A stretch of 23,815 nt of DNA, taken from NCBI GenBank assembly GCA_043767025.1, contig JAYUHK010000014.1, positions 1-23,815 on the forward strand, written 5' to 3'. The position numbers and the translations under genes are program-made. Positions within the stretch are counted from its first letter, which is position 1; every line of letters starts with the position of its first letter. Below, piece by piece: positions 15,641-23,276 of the stretch. Below the pieces are notes generated by a model, which saw only the letters and a list, made by a program, of their open reading frames with translations, did no database searches and had not been told where the DNA came from. This DNA comes from JAYUHK01 sp043767025. Lineage in GTDB: Bacteria; Bacteroidota; Bacteroidia; Chitinophagales; Saprospiraceae.

Positions 15641-17974
15641 ATGCAAAAATTACTTTGCGCAGCGTGCTTGTGTTGGGTTTTTATCCACACGGCTGCCGCT
15701 GCGAATACGTCTGATACCTGTCACTTTTCGATAGACGGGATAGTGGAAGACGAACAACGAACTCCGCTCGTGGGCGCAGAAGTCTGGCTCGAAAATACGG
15801 AGCAAGGCACGACCAGCAACGAGCGTGGAGAATTTTTACTACAAAATATTTGTGGTAAAAAATATATTTTAAAGTGCAGATATTTGGGGTACAAGTTACT
15901 TTCTGAAGAAATATTTTTTACTTCACCCGTTCACTTGCACATACAGTTGGAAATAGACGCAGCTACTTTGACCGAAATAGTGGTAATGAGTACGAAAAAT
16001 GCTGCCGTCGCCACGCTCCAGCACACATCGCTTACGCCGATAGAGAAACTCGAATCCTACGGAAAAACATTGGGCGAAAGTCTGAAAAATATCGCTGGAA
16101 TGAACACCATCGAAACAGGTTCTTCTATCTCCAAACCTGTTATTCACGGGCTTCACAGCAACCGAATCTTAATCCTAAACAACGGTATTCGGCAAGAAGG
16201 GCAGCAATGGGGCAGCGATCACGCTCCCGAAATTGACCCTTTTACTGCCGAAAATATATCCGTCTTGCGCGGAGCGGCGAGTATTCGCTACGGCGCAGAG
16301 GCGATGGGCGGCGTTATTTTATTAGAGCCAAAATTACTCCCAAAAGTGACAGGGTTGAGCGGAGTGTTGCTGGCTGGCGCGGGCTCAAACAGTCGAATGG
16401 GATTTATTTCTGGAAGTATCGAAAATGCGGCAGAAGGCAAATGGACTGGGTTCGCTTGGCGGCTACAAGGAACGCTAAAACGAGCGGGCAACGCTCGGTC
16501 GCCCAATTATTATTTAGAAAATACTGGTTTTGAGGAACAAAATTTTTCTTTGGCGGCGCAATACGTCCACAAAAAGTATAGCCTTTCGACTTATTTTAGC
16601 AGCTTCAATACCAAAATTGGAATTTTCAAAGGCTCGCACGTCGGAAATATCGCGGATTTGTACGCAGCTTTTGGGCGACAAAAACCAATTACCGCAGATA
16701 CATTTAGCTATAAAATCAATCGTTCTTTTCAAAAAATCAACCATAATTTGTTGAAAATCAACTTTTTATACGACTGGGAGCAGCGTGGAAAAATTGAAAC
16801 TACTTTTGCGCAGCAGAACGATTGGAGGGAAGAATATGACCTCGATTTGCCACTTGCGCGCGACCCAACATTGCGCAGCAAACCCGAGTTGGCTTTTAAT
16901 ATTCTTACGCATACTTTGGATTGTGTTTGGAAACAACCGATTTTTGGACGCTTTTTTTCGGGCGAAATGGGTATTTCGGGCATCACACAAACCAACAACT
17001 ACAAGGGTTTTCGATACTTGATACCCAATTATTGGAACTTTGGCGCAGGAGTTTTTCAGGTAATTCGTTACACGCGCGAGAAATTCACACTCGAAGGCGG
17101 ACTCCGATACGACTACCGTTGGCTACAAGTATTTCGCAGCAATCCGATTACTTTGTTGCCCGAAAATCCGACAAAAATATCCAATAATGTGACACTTTTA
17201 GCTGGCGGAAATTACCGATTCAACAGCCATTTTTCGATGTCCGCCAATGTCGGAACGGCTTGGCGACCGCCCGCCGTTAGCGAATTGTACATCAATGGTA
17301 TCCATTTGAGTGCTGCGTCTTACGAATTGGGCGACAATTCGCTGCGCAACGAAATGTCACAAAATATCAATTTTTCAACAAAATATGAGTGCAGTCACTG
17401 GGATTTGGAAGTAGGCGCGTACTACAATAACATCAAAAATTTTATTTATTCTCGCCCTACGCTCGGCACCGTTTCGCTGTTGAGTGGGACGTATCCGCTG
17501 TTCGTCTATACGCAAACCAACGCTCAAATCTCGGGACTGGACGCTTCTGGAAGCTATCATCTGACTGAAAACTGGACGGCATCTGGCAAGGCAACTTTGC
17601 TCCGCGCATGGAACTCGACCGCAGGCGAGTACCTGCCGCTTATGCCGTCCGACCGATTGGAATTGGGGACAAAATACGACTGGAAGCAGCCAAAAGCCTA
17701 CGTTAGTTGTTCTGGTAGATACGTCGCGCGGCAGCGTCGAGTGCCACAAAACAGCGACTACACGTCCCCGCCGTCCGCTTATTTTTTGCTTGGCGCAAAT
17801 GCTGGCTGCTCTTTTTTTTGGAAACATCAGTCGTTCGATGTGAGCTTGGGCGCAAGCAACTTACTGAACAAAACCTACCGCGAATACCTGAACCGATTTC
17901 GATATTTTAGCGACGAAGTCGGCACCGACGTTACTTTAAAACTAATTTGTAAATTCGGAAATATTCATTCCTGA
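15641..17974 (+). CDS. TonB-dependent outer-membrane receptor, probable metal uptake
   Basis: This is a 777-residue outer-membrane receptor. It has a signal peptide (about 1-22), a carboxypeptidase-regulatory-like domain (about 28-105, with GIVEDEQRTPLVGAEVWLEN), a plug (about 118-225) and a 22-strand-type barrel to the C-terminus. The plug contains HGLHSNRILILNNGIRQEGQ and SDHAPEIDP, then VLRGAASIRYGAEAMGGVI, the conserved end of TonB plugs. The HAPEID-type loop recalls receptors proposed for divalent metals. The substrate is not fixed by sequence; zinc or another metal is inferred from the plug and from the His/Cys-rich protein upstream. The ATG at 15641 is preferred over a GTG 12 codons earlier because the signal peptide begins there. 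Confidence 0.9.
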   Translation: MQKLLCAACLCWVFIHTAAAANTSDTCHFSIDGIVEDEQRTPLVGAEVWLENTEQGTTSNERGEFLLQNICGKKYILKCRYLGYKLLSEEIFFTSPVHLHIQLEIDAATLTEIVVMSTKNAAVATLQHTSLTPIEKLESYGKTLGESLKNIAGMNTIETGSSISKPVIHGLHSNRILILNNGIRQEGQQWGSDHAPEIDPFTAENISVLRGAASIRYGAEAMGGVILLEPKLLPKVTGLSGVLLAGAGSNSRMGFISGSIENAAEGKWTGFAWRLQGTLKRAGNARSPNYYLENTGFEEQNFSLAAQYVHKKYSLSTYFSSFNTKIGIFKGSHVGNIADLYAAFGRQKPITADTFSYKINRSFQKINHNLLKINFLYDWEQRGKIETTFAQQNDWREEYDLDLPLARDPTLRSKPELAFNILTHTLDCVWKQPIFGRFFSGEMGISGITQTNNYKGFRYLIPNYWNFGAGVFQVIRYTREKFTLEGGLRYDYRWLQVFRSNPITLLPENPTKISNNVTLLAGGNYRFNSHFSMSANVGTAWRPPAVSELYINGIHLSAASYELGDNSLRNEMSQNINFSTKYECSHWDLEVGAYYNNIKNFIYSRPTLGTVSLLSGTYPLFVYTQTNAQISGLDASGSYHLTENWTASGKATLLRAWNSTAGEYLPLMPSDRLELGTKYDWKQPKAYVSCSGRYVARQRRVPQNSDYTSPPSAYFLLGANAGCSFFWKHQSFDVSLGASNLLNKTYREYLNRFRYFSDEVGTDVTLKLICKFGNIHS

Positions 17975-18029
17975 ACAATATTTATTACTTCTTAATTTAT
18001 TTTTTAATCTGTCACAAATTTATTTTATT

Positions 18030-18599
18030 ATGAAAAATATTATATTTGTTTTTTTGATTTTTTGCCTTTCTTTTATTTTGAGTTGCAAGCCCGACCCAAC
18101 GCCAACGCCAGCACTTCCCAACGAGGAAATAACTACGGTTGTGCTGAAACTTACTCGCTTGGGCGACTCCACTGACACGCCAACCGCCACTTGGGAAAAA
18201 CTCGACCCCCAAAGCACCACGCCGCCCGACACGTCGCGCGCCTTTCTGAATCTTCAAAAAGGAAAAGTTTATACAGGTGAAATTTCGTTTTTTGACAAAA
18301 CAAAAACGCCCGTCCTAAACGCTACGGTAGAAATAAAAGAGCTGGCAAACGAACATTTGCTTTGCTATAATTTTGCGCAGCCGCAGCCCGCAGCGGTTAC
18401 GTTAGATGTCAGCAGAACAGATTTTGATACCCGAACTCCCGCGCTGCCACTGGGACTGACGACCAAAATCACCGTAGGCAGCACGCTCGGCACTGGACGG
18501 CTGACCGCCACGCTGCGCCACCAACCCAACGCTAAAAATGGCGACTGCGCATCCGGCAGCACGGACGCAGAAGTGACCTTTCGTGTGACGGTGCAGTAG
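18030..18599 (+). CDS. Lipoprotein of the type 1 periplasmic-binding-fold kind
   Basis: This is a 189-residue lipoprotein with a signal ending FILSC (Cys20) and a Pro/Thr-rich linker (KPDPTPTPALP). The rest is a beta-rich domain with NEEITTVVLKLT, a central VYTGEISFFDKTKTPVLNAT and a C-terminal LPLGLTTKITVG...TLRHQPNAKNG...AEVTFRVTVQ. I recognise this pattern from a Bacteroidota family often labelled 'type 1 periplasmic binding fold superfamily protein', commonly found directly beside TonB receptors. It probably works with the receptor, perhaps in ligand capture; this is inference. It begins 55 bases after the receptor stop and is followed at once by a long palindrome. Confidence 0.75.
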   Translation: MKNIIFVFLIFCLSFILSCKPDPTPTPALPNEEITTVVLKLTRLGDSTDTPTATWEKLDPQSTTPPDTSRAFLNLQKGKVYTGEISFFDKTKTPVLNATVEIKELANEHLLCYNFAQPQPAAVTLDVSRTDFDTRTPALPLGLTTKITVGSTLGTGRLTATLRHQPNAKNGDCASGSTDAEVTFRVTVQ

Positions 18600-18605
18600 G
18601 GTTTA

Positions 18606-18650
18606 TTTTGTAAGTTACCGACACTTCGGAAGTGTCGGTAACTTACAAAA
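18606..18650. repeat. 45-base near-perfect palindrome, GTTACCGACAC family
   Basis: Two perfect 21-base arms, containing GTAAGTTACCGACACTT and its complement, flank CGG. It starts 6 bases after the lipoprotein stop codon, so it could form a very stable hairpin at the 3' end of the metal-uptake transcript. TTTTG/CAAAA ends make it symmetrical and able to work on either strand. Confidence 0.85.
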
Positions 18651-18753
18651 ACGAATAAGCTATTTACTTTCTTAACGTCTGATTTCGTGCCCGATTTATA
18701 TTTTTTGTGAGAAGTCAGAGCGATAGTATGTCACAAATTGTGCAAAAAAATAG

Positions 18754-18761
18754 TATCTTTG
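18754..18761 (+). promoter_or_regulatory. Bacteroidota -7 box (TATCTTTG) before the restriction operon
   Basis: TATCTTTG matches TAnnTTTG. A TTG at 18738-18740 is present but with a spacer of only 13 bases, shorter than usual. Transcription would start near 18767, giving a leader of about 70 bases that contains the next palindrome. Confidence 0.45.
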
Positions 18762-18789
18762 ATAAAATTATACAAAAAATGGTAGAGCG

Positions 18790-18816
18790 ACCGATACCTC
18801 AAATGTATGTATCGGT
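18790..18816. repeat. Palindrome in the leader of the restriction operon
   Basis: ACCGATAC and GTATCGGT are perfect arms around an 11-base loop. The sequence is a diverged relative of the GTTACCGACACC family. It ends 19 bases before the res ATG, where a hairpin could affect translation or transcript stability. Confidence 0.55.
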
Positions 18817-18835
18817 GACTTCGTAAATAAGAAAA

Positions 18836-21490
18836 ATGGCAAAAAATCAAAATCCTTTTCAAATTTTATCGCCCGACGAGCGTTGGGCACCGTCGCAGTC
18901 GCAAATAGACGCGTTTCAGAATGTGTATGAAAAATTGCTGCCGCCGTTGGTGCATAAAATTCGTTCAGCGGTCACCAAATGGAGGGATAGCGAATACGCT
19001 GGCGCGTCCGAAACGTCAAAGGCTTTGCTGCGTTTTTGGTTTGAAGAAGAGCATTTCGTCAATCAATTCCAGTTTCGTTTTTTCTTTTCGCAGAGAGAGG
19101 CGATTGAGTCTGTCATTTATCTTTACGAAGTCGCAAAGGTAAGGGATAAATACAATATGATGCGTTTTGATGCTTCTGGGAGGATTAGTACGGGTATGTT
19201 TGAGGAAGAATGGACTCGCTATATGGTCAAAATGGCGACGGGTGCAGGCAAGACCAAAGTGATGGGTTTGGTCATAGTGTGGTCTTATTTTCACAAATTG
19301 TATGAAGCAAACAGCGATTTGTCTAAAAATTTTCTGCTTATCGCGCCCAATATTATTGTTTTGAACCGGCTGCGGAAGGATTTTGACGGCTTAAAAATGT
19401 TTTTAGAAGAGCCTTTTTTGCCCGAAAATGGCTGGGAGAATAGAGATTGGAAAGATGACTTCCAACTAACTTTGCATATCCAAGACGAACTGAAACCTAT
19501 CACCGAAAATGGTAATATCTTCCTCACGAATATCCACCGTGTTCCTCTGAATGAAGACCCTGTGCCGTCTTCCGAAACCGAATTTTTAGGTATAAAACCC
19601 AAAGTTGATGCAGATACCTCAAAAGGCGCGGATTTGGGTAAGGTTTTGCGAAGCGAAAAAATAAAAGACCTCGTTATTTTGAACGACGAGGCACACCACG
19701 TCCACGATAAATCTTTGGTGTGGTTTCAAAATATTGAAGACATCGCAAATAAATTAAAGCTCAAAGGTGGCAAGGGGTTGAGCCTACAAGCCGATTTTTC
19801 GGCGACTCCCAAACACAACAATGGGCATATTTTTGTCCAAACCATTTGTGATTTTCCGTTGGTAGAAGCCATCAGGCAAAACGTCGTCAAATCGCCTGTC
19901 TTGCCCGACGAGGAGTCGCGAAATAAGATAAAAGTCAAAGAGTCTGACGATTTTATTGAAAAATATCAAGATTTTATTCATCTCGGTTATTTAGAATGGC
20001 GGGGGCAATATGAGGAGTTGAAGGACAAAAAAACACCGATTTTATTCATTATGACCATGAATACGAAAGAAGCAGACGAAGCCGCCGCGTTTTTGGAGCG
20101 CAGCTATCCGATTATGAAAGACGCTGTGCTTACTATCCACACCAACAACTCTGGCAATGTAAAAGAAGGCACCAGCAAAAAAGACAAGGAAGAACTCGAC
20201 AGACTTCGCAAAGCGGCTGACGATATTGACAAAGATTTTTCGCCTTACAAAGCCGTCGTGTCCGTCCTCATGTTGCGTGAAGGTTGGGACGTGCGAAACG
20301 TCACTACCATCGTTGGCTTGCGTCCATTCGGAGCGGATTCCAAGATTTTGCCCGAGCAAACCATCGGACGAGGTTTGAGAAAAATGTTTGACCTCGAAGT
20401 GCCTGAAAAGTTGGTCGTCGTCGGTACGCCTCCTTTTTTGGACTTTGTAGAAAGCCTAAAATCCGAAGGCGTGGAGTTTCAGTACAGTCCTATGGGAAAA
20501 GGTACGGGCGGCAAAAGTCCAATCATCATAGAGGTGGATAAAGAAAGCGGCAAAGACCTCGACAAGCTGGATATTCCGCTGCCGCAGCTTTCTCAAAAAA
20601 TATACAGGGAATTTAAAAATTTGGAAAACATTGATACACAGCTGTTTGAGTTCACAAAAATTGATTTTAAAACTTATCCGCCGCAAGACCTGATTGAAAT
20701 TGTGTTCAAACATATTGACGATGAATTTTCTCACAAAACTACGTTTAGCGAAACTTCGGCGGGCTATCGCAGCGTGATTGCTTTTTTTACTACGGCTATC
20801 CTCAAAGACAGCCGTTTGTTCAGCGGCTTCAATATTTTGTATCCCAAAGTAGAGCATTTTGTGAAGTACCAACTGTTTGGAAATGAAATTGGTTTTGAAG
20901 ACTCGCAGACCATCAAAAACCTCTCCGATGTCTTGGCAAAAGACCTTATTTTAAAACTTTTTAGGGCGGCTATCAACGCAATAACGGTCAAAGAAGACGA
21001 CAATGTGAGCATCAAAGGCTATACTTCGCTCAAAAATGTGAAACCAAAAGTGGTCGGCAATCAGCGTTACCTTCTCTCCGAAAAGTGTATTTTCAACAAA
21101 GTGATTGGCGATAATAATTTTGAGTTGGGCGTGGCGAAGGTAATCAATGGCTGCGCCGATGTAGTTGCTTTTGCCAAAAATGCGGTTGGTGAAGGCTCCG
21201 CCAATTTTTTTGTAGAATATCAAAAAGAAAATGGCAATATTGCACTTTATTATCCCGATTTTTTAATTAAAACATCGCCAACTACTTTTTTTATTTTAGA
21301 AACCAAAGGGCGCGAAGACCTCAACGATGTGCGCAAAATAAAACGCCTCGCCGCTTGGTGCGCCGACGTGAACGCCTTGCAAACTGATTACACTTATACC
21401 GCCATCTACATACGACAAGAAGATTGGGACGAAAAATACACAGACATCAAAAATTTTAGACAAATTATTCAACTTTTTGAATTTAAATGA
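18836..21490 (+). CDS. res: Type III-like restriction enzyme Res subunit (SF2 helicase plus PD-(D/E)XK nuclease)
   Basis: This is an 884-residue ATP-dependent restriction subunit. The N-terminal half is an SF2 helicase: Walker A ATGAGKTK at 134-141, NDEAHH (DEAH box, 284-287), SATPK soon after, and motif VI QTIGRGLR at 508-515. The C-terminal domain has a PD-(D/E)XK nuclease core: Pro807-Asp808 in YPDFLI and Glu822-Thr-Lys824 in ILETKG. All key residues are present, so it looks active. It should translocate and cut DNA together with a Mod subunit; a mod-like gene begins at 23277. Type III systems usually place mod before res; here res comes first. Its TGA overlaps the ATG of the next gene. 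Confidence 0.9.
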   Translation: MAKNQNPFQILSPDERWAPSQSQIDAFQNVYEKLLPPLVHKIRSAVTKWRDSEYAGASETSKALLRFWFEEEHFVNQFQFRFFFSQREAIESVIYLYEVAKVRDKYNMMRFDASGRISTGMFEEEWTRYMVKMATGAGKTKVMGLVIVWSYFHKLYEANSDLSKNFLLIAPNIIVLNRLRKDFDGLKMFLEEPFLPENGWENRDWKDDFQLTLHIQDELKPITENGNIFLTNIHRVPLNEDPVPSSETEFLGIKPKVDADTSKGADLGKVLRSEKIKDLVILNDEAHHVHDKSLVWFQNIEDIANKLKLKGGKGLSLQADFSATPKHNNGHIFVQTICDFPLVEAIRQNVVKSPVLPDEESRNKIKVKESDDFIEKYQDFIHLGYLEWRGQYEELKDKKTPILFIMTMNTKEADEAAAFLERSYPIMKDAVLTIHTNNSGNVKEGTSKKDKEELDRLRKAADDIDKDFSPYKAVVSVLMLREGWDVRNVTTIVGLRPFGADSKILPEQTIGRGLRKMFDLEVPEKLVVVGTPPFLDFVESLKSEGVEFQYSPMGKGTGGKSPIIIEVDKESGKDLDKLDIPLPQLSQKIYREFKNLENIDTQLFEFTKIDFKTYPPQDLIEIVFKHIDDEFSHKTTFSETSAGYRSVIAFFTTAILKDSRLFSGFNILYPKVEHFVKYQLFGNEIGFEDSQTIKNLSDVLAKDLILKLFRAAINAITVKEDDNVSIKGYTSLKNVKPKVVGNQRYLLSEKCIFNKVIGDNNFELGVAKVINGCADVVAFAKNAVGEGSANFFVEYQKENGNIALYYPDFLIKTSPTTFFILETKGREDLNDVRKIKRLAAWCADVNALQTDYTYTAIYIRQEDWDEKYTDIKNFRQIIQLFEFK

Positions 21491-23139
21491 GAGAAAATCA
21501 ATTTATAGAAAAAAAGAAGCTTGACATTGTGTTAGGTAAAACCGCTAATTGGAAAGAATTGGCAAAAGATTGTGTTTGTTTTGCCAATTCAAGAGGCGGA
21601 ATTATTTATGTTGGGATAGAGAATAAAGAGGAGTTTCCGCCAGCATCGCAAAATATTGACGCCGATTTACCCTTCAAAATCAAAAAAAATATTACTGAAA
21701 ATACCGTAAACGTTGGAGTAAATACAACTATTATTACTGCTGAAAATGGCGGACAATTTATTAAATTAGAGATTTTACAGAGCGCATCTACTATTGCAAG
21801 TACGAGCGATGGCAAATACTATTATCGGAGCGACGACACTTGTGTACCGCTTTTGCCCGATGAGTTATCAAGGCTTTTTACCGATAAACCTTCTTTTGTT
21901 TGGGAAACCAAGCGTACCAATATCTTAAAAACCAATATTGACCCGCTCAAAAAAAATCAATTTTTCAAAGATATTAATAAATCTACAAGAGTTTCTGCTC
22001 ATGTAAAACAAAAATCACTTGACGAACTTTTAGAACATTACTATTTTTCTGATGGCGATTATTTGACCAACCTCGGTGTACTTTGGTTAGCTAAAAGAAA
22101 CGACCGCGCAAAAATTCTTTATTGCCCAACCATTCAGTTTTTCAAATATGATGAACGCGGGCAAAAAGTCAATCGTCTGCTTTGGGACGACCATGAGCGA
22201 AATCCAAAAGAACTTATAGAAGTCGTTTGGTCCCAAATTCCCGATTGGAAAGAAGGTATTGATGTCGCCGATGGAATGTTTCGCAAATTTATTCCAAATT
22301 ACCACGAAGATGTCTTACGCGAGTTGATAGCCAACGCTCTTGTTCATCGCCCCTACACCATGAGAGGCGATATTTACATCAATATCTTTCCCGATAGGTT
22401 AGAGGTAGCTAATCCCGGTCTTTTTCCTATTGGCATCACACCTCAAAATGTGCTGCATAAGAATTCCCGACGCAATGAAAAATTAGCACAAGTTTTTTTT
22501 GATTTACAACTCATGGACAAAGAAGGCTCTGGTATTGATAAAATGTATGAAATATTGCTTTCTAATGGCAAGCCTATTCCGCAACCTATCCAAGGCGATG
22601 ATTTTGTACAGTTTACTATTTTTAAAAATATCTCCAAACCAAATGTCGTCGCCTTACTTCAAAGAGCTTCCGATGAGTTTCAGCTTACTCAAAAAGAGAT
22701 GATTTGCCTTGGGCTTATCGCTCAATACAATTCCCTTTCCGCGTTGGAGTTTTCTCTAAAACTCAATCTGCCCACAAAGCTAAATACTGCCGTAAGGCAT
22801 TGGTTAGGCAGATTGATAGACATAGGATTGGTCGTTTCAAAAGGTAAAACAAAAGGTACGCTTTATGCCGTAAATCCTGAATTTATTAAAAATACCAATT
22901 TTAAAACTCAAACCACTTTGAAAAGCATTACTGACCATCGTTTAGAAGAATTATTAAGAAAAGATATTACTGATTTTCCAAACAGCCGATTTGCTCAAAT
23001 TTCGGAACGTATTGGCTCTGAAATAAATATTTATAAAGTAAAAAGAATATTAAAAGCAATGGTAGAAAATGGTATTTTAGAAATGAATGGCATTACCAGA
23101 AATGCTAACTATTCTTTGAAGCAAAAACCTGTGAAATAA
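21487..23139 (+). CDS. AlbA_2 (Schlafen-type) domain and HATPase protein
   Basis: This is a 550-residue protein. The N-terminal AlbA_2/Schlafen-like domain (about 5-125) has FIEKKKLDIVLGKTANWKEL and FANSRGGIIYVGIEN. A GHKL-type ATP-binding region follows: RELIANALVHRPY (Asn283), NPGLFP (309-314) and EGSGIDKMYE (346-355). The C-terminus (about 395-545) contains predicted winged-helix segments. Related proteins are annotated as putative transcriptional regulators or ATP-dependent DNA/RNA-binding proteins, and occur in defence and phage-response loci. The ATG overlaps the res stop (ATGA), so the two are translationally coupled. By eye the gene is more AT-rich than res and the following methyltransferase, mainly in its second half, which may mean separate acquisition. 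Its exact role is unknown. Confidence 0.85.
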   Translation: MRENQFIEKKKLDIVLGKTANWKELAKDCVCFANSRGGIIYVGIENKEEFPPASQNIDADLPFKIKKNITENTVNVGVNTTIITAENGGQFIKLEILQSASTIASTSDGKYYYRSDDTCVPLLPDELSRLFTDKPSFVWETKRTNILKTNIDPLKKNQFFKDINKSTRVSAHVKQKSLDELLEHYYFSDGDYLTNLGVLWLAKRNDRAKILYCPTIQFFKYDERGQKVNRLLWDDHERNPKELIEVVWSQIPDWKEGIDVADGMFRKFIPNYHEDVLRELIANALVHRPYTMRGDIYINIFPDRLEVANPGLFPIGITPQNVLHKNSRRNEKLAQVFFDLQLMDKEGSGIDKMYEILLSNGKPIPQPIQGDDFVQFTIFKNISKPNVVALLQRASDEFQLTQKEMICLGLIAQYNSLSALEFSLKLNLPTKLNTAVRHWLGRLIDIGLVVSKGKTKGTLYAVNPEFIKNTNFKTQTTLKSITDHRLEELLRKDITDFPNSRFAQISERIGSEINIYKVKRILKAMVENGILEMNGITRNANYSLKQKPVK

Positions 23140-23238
23140 ATACCTTTTTTTTAGTCAAAATTTAAAGTATTCTACAAAAAAAAGTATAAGTAACTGATTA
23201 TCAGTTATTTATATTAAACCAAAACCTGTGAAATAAAT
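23124..23238. repeat. 18-base direct repeat at the end of the AlbA_2 gene
   Basis: AAAACCTGTGAAATAAAT occurs at 23124-23141, covering the last codons and stop, and again at 23221-23238. The 79 bases between are AT-rich and hold an inverted repeat, TAACTGAT-T-ATCAGTTA. The gap to the next gene (137 bases) holds nothing else recognisable. Confidence 0.75.
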
Positions 23239-23276
23239 CCAATTTTTTTGGAAAAATTAATCAAAATCCAATAATT

